From Amorphophallus konjac (taxonomy: Eukaryota; Streptophyta; Magnoliopsida; Alismatales; Araceae), in the NCBI GenBank assembly GCA_022559845.1, contig CM040118.1, forward strand, positions 162,522,331 to 162,586,330: a DNA stretch of 64,000 nt, written 5' to 3'. The first letter of the stretch is position 1, and each line of letters begins with the position of its first letter. A program made the position numbers and the translations under genes. Positions 1 through 11,539 of this stretch are shown in pieces. The notes below the pieces were generated by a model. The model saw only the letters and a list, made by a program, of their open reading frames with translations. It made no database searches and was not told where the DNA came from.

Positions 1-968
1 AACGAAACTGCCGCCGTTACGAAGAAGACAGGCAGAATCTTCCGTGGGTACCTCTTGGGCATTCAGATTCGCGGGGAGGTGGTCGGGGTGGCCGCTGCTA
101 GCAGGTGATCCTCTACAGGTCGCCAGTCTAGATGGTGGATGGTGGGGGTGATGGAGAAGAACAATGGGAGAGTGGAGGAGATGAGAGAGAGGGGGGGCGA
201 CCTAGGGCTGTGGAGGGAAGGGAGATTTTGAAATTCAAAGGCCTAGGGAGGTGGAGGAGTGCTTGGGGTAGTGGGAAGGGTGCTTGGGAAAGTGGGAGGG
301 GTAGTTGGGGGTTGGGTGGTGAGGAGAGGATTGGTGGAGGGGGTCTTGGGAAGGGGGGGAGTATTGATGAGGGTTGTGGGGAATGGAAAGAGGCTTTAAT
401 GGGGTAGGTGGGGAGTGGAGGTGGTTGGGAAGGGAGGAGAGAGAAAATTTTTGAAATTGGGGTGGGGAGGAGAGAGAATGGGGTTCGCCCCCTTTAGAGA
501 GAGAGAGAGAAGAGAGAGAGAGAGGGGGGAATTCACCCCAATAGAGAGAGAGATAATGAGAGAGAGGTCTAGTGGGATTTGGAATTCTGGATTTCAATAT
601 TCATGCAAAAGTTGTTACATATGATATGAGTGGGGGCCTATTTATAGGCATTGGACTTTTCCTAGGATGAAAATGACCCTGACTTAACAACTATTGACCA
701 AGCACTCCAAGGGAGGGGCGCCCCTGGGCCTAGCCCATTAGTTGGGCCCAATAGCCTAACAAACCAACACAATGACACAAGACTTTGGTAGATAACCTAC
801 TAACCTAGGTACATGACTCAAATAAAGGGAAAATTACATGATGATGACTCAAATAAAATGTAAAAATTACATGACTAGACTCATAAAATTATGACGAACA
901 TAATGGCGCACGCTGATGAGCAATCCGAGCCTCAAAAGAAGTGGAGGGGGCGAGGGATGCCCCCATCA
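1..968 (-). repeat. 3' LTR of element D, 5'-truncated by window edge
   Basis: On the minus strand this LTR starts TGATGGGGGC at 968, matching the TGATG start of the LTRs of A, B and C. It holds a TATA box about 325 bp in, then a CT-rich leader (GA-rich on the plus strand, about 490-570) with a short GGGG-CGAA-CCCC stem-loop near 481-497. The G-rich stretch at 130-470 is LTR sequence and not a gene. The far end lies outside the window. Confidence 0.75.
639..646 (-). promoter_or_regulatory. TATA box of element D LTR
   Basis: The minus strand reads CCTATAAATAGG. The same motif lies 296 bp into the A LTR and 313-325 bp into the B and D LTRs, upstream of a CT-rich leader, as expected for the U3/R boundary. 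The core is palindromic, so orientation is taken from the element. Confidence 0.6.
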
Positions 969-2989
969 GGTGTACCCCAGGGTCACACGGGGAAAATGTG
1001 TGGGAGCCAGAACTCTAAATGAAGTCGATTCTCGACGATGAAAGTAATCCCACCAAATGTGGGCTTCATTTGTTGCTGCCTGGCCACCCCGAACTCTGTT
1101 TGGTAATGCAAACTGTGTTGAGCAAGGGGGAATATGCTGATCATAACCAAAATTTTGACTGAATCAGAATGAATAATAGGGCTCCAACCACAAGGTCCCG
1201 CCCTTGCAAAAACCCAAGACGCTCGGTCTTCTTGACAGAGCCCAATCAATTAGTTCTGGCTCTAGAATTGGCCTTGTGCATTTGGCGCCGGAGATGGGAT
1301 GAATATACCCCTCCATTTCGTGAAGGCGGCATTCCCGCATCATGTTCACCAACAGGCTTGAATGAGCGGCCAAGCTCCAGAAGTGCAGGACGCCAGGCGA
1401 ATCCATCGGGACTTTGGTTAACTTCCTTCGAATAGTAAAAAATTGATCCAACATCTGGGTTGGCTCGGCACCTACAAATTCTATCATCCTCAGGACCAAC
1501 TTCGATGACTGGAGTGCCCGAGGAGTAGCTTCTGGGAACAATGTACATACCCAGGCATTGAAGAAGTGAAGCGGACCAATCGTCCACAAATTTCTAGGGA
1601 GACGAGATCGGTGAAGGTCCCCCTGCATTTTATATATTAAGCACAAAGCAACAGGGCAATGTGAGAGCTTTGTGCCCCATGCCATCAAACAAGTAGGATA
1701 TATGGCCTCAACTCTAATCACGCTCTCGTCACCTTGCGGGAGAGCGAAGGAACAAATCCAGTATGTCAGGTACGCAGCATAGTGAGTGACTACGTCGACG
1801 CCAGTGGGGTTAGGCCCTCCTCATTGACCTTCCTTTAGTGAGGGAGGGAAAGCTACTTATCGCTGAACCCTCTTCTTTCGCCAAATAGGAGCTGGCGCTA
1901 CCGAAGGGAAATCTTCATATTTTCGCTCCCCTCTGAAGAAATACTGGAGCCAAGCACCCATCCTCAAATGCCTCTTCTCCCCGAGCTTGCGAGCTTCTCG
2001 GGTATTGTACGAGGAACGGCACAGAGTACGATACGCCTTCATCAAATATCAGTAGGCGAATCCAGTCAGATATCGCTCTTCACCATCGGTCTGATCTTTC
2101 AGCCAATCTGGCCAATAAAGCTCTTCATATGGTTCACCGTCAATCGGGAGACCGCTCAGCTGGGAAAGGCTCCAGAGGTCTAGAGACGTCTCCCCCTCTG
2201 ATGTATAAAAGGTGTTGTATTCCGGACAAAACACCTCAATCAAGCCGCAGTAGAGGCCTTTAGAAATAACGTACCGATATCTCGAAGTGTACACACTGTG
2301 GTACACTCCGACATTAACCAAAATTGGGGCGAAATGCTGCAAGACATAGTCAGTGAATTCTACAGCTCATGCCCTAAAAGCATGGGCGTCAGCAACCTTC
2401 ATATCGGTGAACCAGCCCACGGCAATTTGGTGCTTGAAGCGCACTGCTAAACAATCCAGTAGGAATGGCTCTTCTCTATACCCCCACTTCAATGGGACTA
2501 AGAATAAACCAAAGGACGGCTTCTCTCGGTCAACACGACCTTTCGATTCATTCCACCTGGCCGGGACAAATTCTGGTGCCCTCGTCAGTAATCCATCCTG
2601 CGGAGTCAGCTGCTGCAGTCTGAGCATGGCACCCCATTTCTGGGGCTCACCTGGCAAATATATGGGCCTGCCCTGCATAACAAAATCAGTCAAACTGTCT
2701 CGTTCGGAAAGAATTGCCTGTTCAGCCTTTCGAGCAAGGAAGAGATCCCACTTCCCTTGAATATTGAATCGCCTTGTAAAAGACATCAAGTGCTTGTCCT
2801 TGGGATGGTCTGCCCTATAGCCCTCACAGCGATCATAGTTGAAAGAATCACTGCCAATGATCAGCAGATGGCCAGTGTCCATTGTGTCTGTGTCAGAATC
2901 AGAAGACTCGGCAACTATAGCCAGTTGGTCATTGCCTCGATCCAGAGAATGAACGTCTCCCCAAATCACAACGGCACGGGAAGAGGAAG
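966..2989 (-). pseudogene. Plant mobile domain (PMD) protein, retroelement-borne, decayed
   Basis: One minus-strand frame runs from 2989 to 966. It carries features of the plant mobile domain family (PF10536, 'aminotransferase-like, plant mobile domain'): a region with TSEGETSLDLWSLSQLSGLP near 2110-2205, a region reading YAAYLTYW with CLMAWG near 1670-1770, and a C-terminal FGYDQHIPP signature near 1120-1150. PMD proteins in plants such as MAIN/MAIL1 act in silencing and gene expression, and related domains are carried by transposons. In-frame stops lie at 2367 (TGA), 2049 (TGA), 1857 (TAA), 1821 (TGA) and 1164 (TGA), each explainable by C-to-T change. The final TGA is the first triplet of the LTR. 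The start codon is at 35007, across element C. Probably not functional here. Confidence 0.7.
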
Positions 2990-4455
2990 TGATGCGGGAC
3001 GGGACCACGAACACGACAAGCTCGCGATCGTCCCTCAACGAGGGAAGCATCGGACGTGCGCGGTTGAGAAACTGGCAAGAGCTAGGGTGGTCGGCTCTCT
3101 CTTTTGTGCCCAGATCGGGTCACGGGACGGTCACGCTCTCTCTCGCAGCAGCGGTGATATAAATAGAAAGCGAGCTAATTACCCTATCATGCTCTCTAGC
3201 AGCGGCATAAACAAGCATATATGGAAATAAGCGAAATGCCAAGCAATGAGCGAATATGATACCTCCACGCGCTCGGCGTGGGGACGACGGACCCGGCCGA
3301 AGTCGTACTCCCGGGACAGTTAATACATAAAGATTACAGCAATGAGTTACAGCCCACTCCACGCAGGGAGGTAAAGGGTGACACAATGGGGTCCGGGAGG
3401 ACCGATTTCGGGTTGACGGGCGGCTTCTCACGTAGCTTCGGCAACACCCGAACTAGTGACGGTGGGGCCCACGTGCTGTCCGGAGGGGCCGTGTGGGACC
3501 CGGTGGCACCACTGTGGTGGTGGATGCTTGGATGAGCGCTCCCTGGAGTGGAGGCGCGCTGGTTCACCGGCCGGAGGCCGGGCGGCTCCGATCGGCACCG
3601 GTCGGAATAACCGGCCACGGATCTGCAACTTCTTGTTTTCAGCGCGTGTCCCGGCGAGAACGGGCGCTGCGATCAGCCCCGATGTCGGATCGACACGAGA
3701 CTGGTGCCGTTGGAAATATAACTTCAAATCCTTCAATCTAGGATTAAAGATCTTGCCTGGATCTGCACGGATCTGGACTTTAATGAATTGTTGAGTTACT
3801 GTTGTACAGTGACATGACTCTCAGATCTGCAGGCCTGTCCTCTGAGAACTGTCATTGACCGCAGGGTGGATGTCCGATTCAGCTCTTAAGGTCTTCATCA
3901 AAGGTGTAGGAAATTGAGCTAGGAAGATGTCAAAACTATTTTGGATAATTTTGGATGTGGCTACGAATTGATAGGATTTGTTTACTAACAGTGGGTCGGA
4001 TCTGGAATCTGACTAAAGGCACTGTAGCAGAGATAGAACACGAATTTTGAAAAATGGATAGAGGGCGAATCAAAAATCAAGAAAAATGGTGGATGTAGGG
4101 GATGATGGACAGAACTCACAGTAAAATTGGGAGAGTTTGGAAAAATCAAAAAGAGGGTCGGAGGTGAGAAACACAGGGCTGCTGTCACTGTAGACAGAGA
4201 CAAAATAGATCTGGGAATGAAAGATGCACGAAAATGGCAAAATACTAAACGAGGGATTTTGGATCTGAAGTTTTTTTTGGATGATGGGGTGGAAGATAAG
4301 AACACACCATAAAAATTGCAGACCACGAAGAGGCCGTGGCGGGTAGCAAAATGTTTGAGAAGACACCTTTGTCCAGCAGAACAGAATACCGAAGACGGCT
4401 TCGCGGCGGCTCGAAGGCGGCACGAACGGCGGCGACGGCGGCACAGATGAAGATC
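2990..4455 (-). repeat. 3' LTR of element C, left part
   Basis: It matches 32919-34373 throughout by eye, with scattered substitutions and a visible block difference near 3490-3520. It stops at the AGATC target site of element B and resumes at 30462. Open frames inside it are not conserved between the two LTR copies and are not treated as genes. Confidence 0.85.
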
Positions 4456-6570
4456 TGATGTGAAACATAGATGGGAATGCAGCAAGTGACAATGATCCCT
4501 TGGACTTAATTCGCAAACGCATTCACAAAAGTCGAGAAAGCTTGAAAGATGCCGTCTCACCGTGCGCACCCGTTACCCGTGGTGACTCGATGATGCCGAG
4601 TCGAGGTGGGGGAGAAGGACCCTTGCTGGTAGAGGGCCAGCACAACTAAGGTTTTCCCTCTCGAAGGTAGGATGCCCACGATCAAGGGCGGTCGGGTGCC
4701 TTGGGGGCACTAGGTCACTCACTCACTATTGTCCACGATGACCACTCAAGATGGTGGATCCGGGAACGGGCACTCTCTTACTAGCCAGCGGACTAGCTTG
4801 ACGGATATTAAACAAACAGAAGTAAATGGAGCAAGGGCAAAAGCTCACCTGGTTGGTTTGAAGAAACCAACCCCGGTCGGAGACGATGGGCGAGCGGGGA
4901 AGTGTGGGTTCCCCGCACACTGCGCCGGTGAAGCTTGAACCCTGTTTAGATAATTACACTCACTACACCTCTCGCAGGAGGGTGGACTTGGGGTGGGGAA
5001 CTTAGAGTTACAATTCAAACACTACCTCCGTGCAGGGAGGGGTGATAAGCCGGCCAGGCGGGAAGGGGAGAGTCGTCGAAAACTCGAGCGGAGAAGCCAC
5101 TGTTGAATCTGCCTGCACTCTGCGATGAATGACTCACAATCACTGTTGAGGTCGTAACTTCTAGTCCGGAATTCTGCTGATGATGAGACCAGAGGGGAAA
5201 TCTTCATAACTGGAGCGAGGATGCCTCAGAATTTTTCTGAATTCTTCTGTTGCAGTTGCGGGTCCGGGATGAGGTTCGATCAGGGAGATAGAATCTGGGC
5301 GCGGCAGCTTCCTGTTTCTGACAGCCGTTTGCAGAGAGTGCCCCGACTGCTCCTGGACTCCGAATCACAAACCGCTAGAGTTTCTGGAACCGTGGACGAG
5401 CCCTCTTCGTAGAAAAACTTACAGGGAAGCCGTCTGATGTCGGAGAGGACTGAGGGACTCTGAAGAGTGGAGGCAGGTCGTTGCAGACTGTGGGAGGCTG
5501 ACCCGTGCAGCCGAGGGAGAAAAATGATAACTTTGGCCTCCGGATGCCGAACGCGGTTCTGCTTCTTGATTCTGATAGAGGACTGGAGGAAGAAGAACTT
5601 TGTAGAAGGGCTCTTGGCCTGAATCTTCCTCCGTTTGTCGTGGTTCAGCTTCTAATCGGGTTCAGGTACTCTGCAGAGGGAGTCCTGCGCAGTCGGGGGA
5701 GAATGGTTCTCCCGGACAGCTCCGACCCCGGATTGAGATGAAACCACCTCGCCTGCGAAGAAAACTGGGAGAGCTTTCCGTCGATGTTGGCCACGCCCCC
5801 AGGAGCTCTGGGATGAGGTCGTGGACAGCACTGCAACAGGCGGCTGTTCTGCAGGTCTTCAGCTGCACACAAAGTGGAAGAGAGAAAAGGTGGAGGGGGG
5901 GTTTCTTTGGTGGAGGGGTAAGGGATATGGTTGCTGTAGTGGTGGGGAGGGGTTTGGGAGGTGGGAAGGGGTGGTGAGGGAGGAGACCAGGGGCGGAGCT
6001 AGCAGGGGTATGGGTGAGTGCGCAAATGGTCAAGGGGGTGGAGGTGGGATGATGGGGGCGCAAGTGGCTTGGGGAAATGGGGAGGGTTCTCTTTGATTCG
6101 GGTGGAGGGTTAATGGAGGTGTTTAATGGTAGCCTATGGAAGGGGAGGGGTTGCCTTGGGGAGGGGAAGAGTTGCTTGGGAAGTGGGGATTCCTCTTGGG
6201 AAGATGGAAGGTTGTATGGGGAAGGGGGAGGGTTGCTTGGGGAGTGGTGGGAGTAAATGGGGTTTATGGGTCTTGGGAAGGTGAAGGGGTGGAAGGCTGA
6301 TGTGGCAGATGAGGTGGCAAGAGAGGGAGGTGAAGGGGCAGGTGCGCCCAAGGGAGAGAGAGAGGGGAGGAGAGAGAGAGGGGGCCACCCCCTTTAGAGA
6401 GAGAGAGAGCTAGAGAGGGAGAGGGCTAGAGAGAGAGAGAGAAGCACAAATCTTGTGGCAAACTTTTTTTTATCAAATCTTCATTCCCTTCAACTAGTGG
6501 GATTGGGGTCCTATTTATAGGAATCCCACAATTCTACATAAGTCCCCACTTTTTGGACTAATGACAAAAG
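4456..6570 (-). repeat. 3' LTR of element B, left part
   Basis: This is a near copy of 28088-30197. The minus strand has TATAAATA at 6512-6519 and a CT-rich leader (GA on plus) at about 6350-6445. Element A interrupts it after TSD AAAAG (6566-6570), and the rest is 13766-14024. Confidence 0.9.
6512..6519 (-). promoter_or_regulatory. TATA box in B left LTR
   Basis: TATAAATA on the minus strand. The counterpart in the right LTR of B is at 30139-30146. Confidence 0.5.
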
Positions 6571-8948
6571 TGATGAGGAAATCACCAGCAATTTCATTTG
6601 ATCGAGGATCCCGATGCTCGCCACCTATGCTACATCTTGTTCACCACTTTATTTCGAGTCATATGATGTAATTTTCATTTTCTTATCATGTACTTTTCCT
6701 TTTATTTGAGTCCAATACCTAGGTTAGGTAGCTATTTACCTAAGTCTTATGTCATTATGTGTGTTATTGGGCCCAATTATATGGGCTAGGCCCAGGGGCG
6801 TCCCCTTCCCCTTGGTTTAGTGTTAGTAGTCCAAAAGTCAGGGACTTAAGTTAAATTGTGGGATCCCTATAAATAAGACCCCAATCCCTCATTTGTAAGC
6901 TAATGAATTGTTGAATGAAAATTTTGAGTTGAATATTGAAACCCCTGTGCTCTCTCTCTCTCTCTCTCACTTTACCTCTCTAGCTCTCTCTATATTTCTC
7001 TTTCTCTCTCTCTAAAGGGGGCGAACCCCATTCTCTCTCCTCCTCTCTCTAAATTTTGAAATTCACTCTCTCTCCTCCCTATTCACCCCTAATTAAGACC
7101 CCTCCCCCTTCCCCATACCTCCCATTTAATCCCCCTCCAACCCCTAGGTGGAATCCCCTTCTCCTAGGCACCTCTCCCTCCTCCCAAGCAACCTTTCCCC
7201 TTCCCCATACAACCCTTCATTTTCCCAAGAGAGAATCCCCTCTCCCAAGTAACCTTTCCCCTCCCCAAGGCAACTCCTCCCCTTCCCAAGGCCACATTAA
7301 CCAACCCCACATTAAACTCAGTTCAAATTTCCCTCTCCCTCCAAGCCACTTGCGCCCCCCCTCTCTCTCTCACCCTCCACCCTTGGTTGCAACCCCCTCC
7401 CCCTCCACTTGCTAGCTGCGACCCAGCCCTCTTCTCCAGCCTCTCCACCACCTCTATCCACCTCCATCCAAGCCCCACAGCCATTAGCCCTCTCCCCATT
7501 GCAGCCCCTTTACCCCTCCCACCACTATCAACTTCATTCACCAACCTACTCTATCCAGTTCGCAGGCAGTAGAAAAAGCACCACTTGAAGAGATTGCCCT
7601 GGTGCTGTCCGACATCATCTGGAGGTGCACCATACATTGCCGGAAAGTTCTTCCCGTCTTCTTCGCAGGCGAGGTGGAATCGTCTTGCTCCGACTTCCTT
7701 ACAGATCGTGGTGCCCATTCTCGTCCGACTGCGCAACCAGGACCAGAACCTGGACCAGAGCTGCAGTGCAGAAGCTACTAAGGCCACACCCCTCAACTTC
7801 TGAAGGCGCCACTTGGCCGAGAGCTGCTACTACAAGGCATCTACCATCACCCACAAGCGGCATCCCGTTTGGCATCAGGAAGAGCAGTTTCCAATTTTTC
7901 TCTCCCAGGTGTGCAGAACAGGCCATCAGGGTCTTGTCCTGACCCCTTCTCACTCAACGGACCTCTCCTCGCCACCCCGACATCGTCTGGTGCCCATCTT
8001 TGTTGCTGCTCGTAGAAGACTTGTCCACGGTCATCCTCGACTTGGTCCTGCCACGTTTGGACTTCGGGAGCTGCCGTGGCGACTTCATCCATCTGATGCT
8101 ACACCCAGAGAGCAGTCTTAATCTGATCGCAGGGACCCTGTTCCAGAGCCCGTCCCGGCCAGTGTTGACTTCGAAAGCACCCACAAAAATTCACAGACGT
8201 ACCTGGGTCTGTCAGTGACATTTTGGCGCCAGTCTCGTCGAATTCTGAGTTCGGAGGAGTGCACAGCAGCGACCACTCGACCCCCTGTTCTGCTGTTCCA
8301 GACCGGGACAGAATCGGCAAGGTGCTCCATCGGCGCGATCCAAGCTAATCTCCCCTCCTCGCCTGGCCGGCTTAGCGCCCCTCCCTGCGTGGAGGTAGTG
8401 TTTGCTTGTACCCTACTCTCCCCACCCCAAGTTCCCCCTCCTGCGTGAGGAGTAGTGCATGTATTAGCAGGTCATCGGCCGAAGCTTCATCGGCGCGGCG
8501 TGCGGGTAGCCCACGCTTCCCCGCTCGCCCTCGTCTCCGGCCGGGATCGGCGTCTTCACGCCGATCAGGTGAGCTCCTGGTTGCACTCCTCTTGGTTAGC
8601 ACTTCTTGCTTAACTAGTATTGCTTCTTAGTTCCGTCGGTGGCGAGGGAGTGCCCGATCCAAAATCAATCAAATCGAGTGTCCGCCGCGGAGCGAGTTGT
8701 GAGAGAGCCACTACATCCCACGCCCTTGGCGTGCTGGCCGCCCACCGATTTGGACATCCCAGGCCCTTAGGGGTTCAGCCCAAGCTAGTCAAATCCTTGG
8801 AAAGGTGAGGTCCATCCTCGGACCCTCACCACTATCGCCGGTCCACCTACGGACCCGAGTGTGTGCGACGCGGGTGAAGCCGCTTGAGTGGGTCCGCTGT
8901 TAGGTTCGATTGCTTGTAAATCTAGGTCCGAGGGGTCGTGTCACATCA
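6571..8948 (+). repeat. 5' LTR of element A
   Basis: 2,378 bp, paired with 11388-13760 at a few percent difference by eye. It contains a TATA box (6867-6875), a CT-rich leader (about 6949-7065) and a GGGGGCGAACCCC stem-loop near 7015-7030. Short open frames recur in both LTR copies but resemble no protein I know. Confidence 0.92.
6867..6875 (+). promoter_or_regulatory. TATA box of element A 5' LTR
   Basis: CTATAAATA lies about 300 bp into the LTR and about 75 bp upstream of the CT-rich leader. It is repeated at 11684-11692 in the 3' LTR. Confidence 0.6.
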
Positions 8949-8950
8949 AA

Positions 8951-8966
8951 TTGGTATCAGAGCAAG
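8951..8966 (+). other. Primer binding site of element A (tRNA-iMet type)
   Basis: TTGGTATCAGAGCAAG begins two bases after the LTR end. TGGTATCAGAGC is the well-known plant initiator-tRNA-Met primer site used by many Ty1 and chromovirus elements. Confidence 0.92.
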
Positions 8967-9031
8967 TTCTAGACTTGTCTCTACTAAGTCTTGTCCTAGG
9001 GCCATTGCATGCATCACACTTTTCCTCCATC

Positions 9032-11539
9032 ATGACTACCTCATACTTGGCATATTCGCCACTCTTAGGCCCATTAGAAGCCTTTGTGTTTGATGGAACT
9101 CGCCCTAGTATATATATAGAGTGGGAGGACTCCATAGATCGACACTTTGGGAGGTTCACTCTATGAGGGCCTATGAAAGTCAACTATGCCAAGAGTTCGC
9201 TCTGGCGCCAAGCTAGGAAAGAATGGGAGAACATTGTAGGATTGAGAGAAGCCAAAGGGGAAGCACCCATTGAATCTTGGGATGAAATGAGGGCCAATCT
9301 TAGAAAGATCTACGCACCCCAATCCAAACCTCTTCAACCAACCGATCTTCCACCCCCGACCCCAACTCCAACCCAAGAACTTCCCCGACCAAACCCAACC
9401 CAAGTCCACCCATGTTCACCACCCCGAGAGTTACAAGATGACCAACCAAGTCCCCCCACCCATCCCTCCATGAGAATTGTAATTTTAGGGGAACCCCTCA
9501 TAGAGTGGCTAAAGCAAAACCTCCTCCTCCGCGTCACACGCCCCTCCATGGATAACCACAACCCAATCGTGCCCACCCCACACCTCCACACAACCTACCA
9601 TTCATTCTACCTTGTAGGGACCCTGAGGGACTTGATTAGGGGAGTACTACGGCAAATAGAGGTGACAAACCTGCTTGGCTTAGGGGAAAGCGACACTGGA
9701 TACCTTAGTTTCTCACACATCTCTATTGGATCCATCACCTCCATTTACACTAAGGGTCCTTGCACAAGCAAGCTATTTTTGATCCTGCCCGAACCTGAAG
9801 AATTTTGCCAAAACCAACCCTATGACCCCCACCTCCCTCAAGAAAAGGGCACCCCATCTAGGGAGTCAACCTTGGTGATTGTCCCACTAGGTAATGAGTG
9901 CACAGTCCGCACTAGGCAGTGTGTGACTTGGAATACTATAAGTCTAGAAATGGAAGAAGCATCCTTCCCCACAAGCCAAGCCCACCTACATCCTTGTGAC
10001 CTATTCCCTTGGGAGCCCCAATGCCAACCTGGCCACTTTCCCTCCTTCACCATTGCCCACCCCTCATCCAATCCCAAGGGCCATTTCATTAGACGCAACC
10101 AGGCCCATTGCTCCCACACCACTACATGCCTAGTAGGCCTCAAACTGATCCCTTGGGGCGAGCAACACCCACCAGTCACACCCTTCAATTTTCCCGTTGA
10201 CGAGGTCCCAACCTACATTAGGGAATCTATGGAATGGACTTTCTTGATCCATGGGATTGAAAACACCCCCTTCACCAAGGGCCTAACCATACTTGACCCA
10301 TTTGATCCCTCCGCATGGGAACCCCCAAACCTGCCATCCTTGTCCCATTTCTCCAAAGAATTCCTAAGCCTCGCCCCTTGCCGAGACCATTGCGCCAAAG
10401 TTGAACCAAACCCCTCCTTGTCAACACCCACGCTTTGGAAGATAAGACTCAACGTTTGGGTAGAGTGGCATGGTAGGATCACATTTGGGTGTCCTGGACC
10501 CCCTATAGAAGTCAACATTGTTAGGAGACACATGCATTTTAGGACCACATGTGGATGCCCTGGTCCTCCAACCTTCCGTAGAGAACCTATGCATGATAGG
10601 GCCACGTTTGGATGCCCCGGACCCCCAGTCTTCACCCACCTTGATAGGAAACCTAAGCAAGCTAGATCCACCTATGGTTGCCCCGGCCCCCCTGAGTCCA
10701 TGAAAGTCTTCATCACATCTATGCATGATAGGTCCATGTACGGTTGCCCCGGTCCACCTTTGCATGCTATCCTCCGTCACACCCACTCACCGCATCATGA
10801 TGCATGGCATGAGCATACACGCAAGCAATTCTTGACGAGCGGTGAGGTTCACAAAGAGCGGGCAAGAGTTCGCGAGCACCACTTAGAATTCCAAGTAGGT
10901 AATCTGGTGATGATGACATTGGAGTGGCTCTACCCTAGGGTCACCTCCAATTCGAGGGCACGAGGACTTGGACCTTCCCAAGTTCCGAGTGACTTTGGCA
11001 ACCCGGCTAACGGGTTGGACTTACTAATGGGTTTTGGGATTCACCCCATTTTCCACGTGGCGGATCTGGCACCCTATATGGGCACCGCGGCGGATCCTAG
11101 TGAGTGCCTCGAGCCTTTATCTTCCTTTGAGAGAGACACCCTCGGAGAGCCACCAAAAATCAGCCTGAGAGTCCGACGTGTGCACACGGAGGCAGTACTA
11201 GGCAAGCAGGGTTCCATCGCCAGCAAGAGGGTGCGCCTGAGCCACCTCGAGAGGATGAAGGACCGTCCCCTGGTTGCGGACGTAGGGTTGAGTTTGGAGG
11301 TTGAGGCTCACTCTGAGCTGCTTGAGAGGACCACTTCCCCGGTGGGCCCATACTCGACGAAGTCGAGTTTTCCGCACCCCAGGGGTATGATGAGGACATC
11401 ACCAGCAATTTTATTTGATCGAGGATCCCGATGCTCGCCACCTATGCTACATCTTGTTCACCACTTTATTTCGAGTCATATGATGTACTTTTCCTTTTCT
11501 TATCATGTACTTTTCCTTTTATTTGAGTCCAATACCTAG
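9032..11539 (+). pseudogene. Element A polyprotein: gag-like, unknown domain, GCPGPP repeats, integrase C-terminus
   Basis: The frame opens at ATG 9032, has a TGA at 9164-9166, and resumes to 11539. The first 100 or so residues resemble a Ty3/gypsy gag core, with RQARKEWENI and SWDEM followed by LRKIYAP. At 9475-9806 lies a domain also found in B and C (WLK, then HTT, then GSITSIYT, then PEPEEF). Five GCPGPP repeats follow at 10488-10759. Near 10880-11085 a FQVGNLVMM segment and a FHVADLAPY segment match the integrase C-terminal region of chromoviruses. A degraded chromodomain-like tail follows. The last 50 codons lie in the 3' LTR because this frame misses the LTR's TGA. No DxG protease, YxDD or integrase DDE motif is present. 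Confidence 0.75.

Noticed and set aside
8951..8966. tRNA gene fragments at the iMet-like sites
   Set aside because: Only the primer complement is present, directly beside LTR ends. There is no cloverleaf.
10488..10759. GCPGPP repeats as retroviral zinc knuckles
   Set aside because: Only one Cys per unit and no His in the required spacing.
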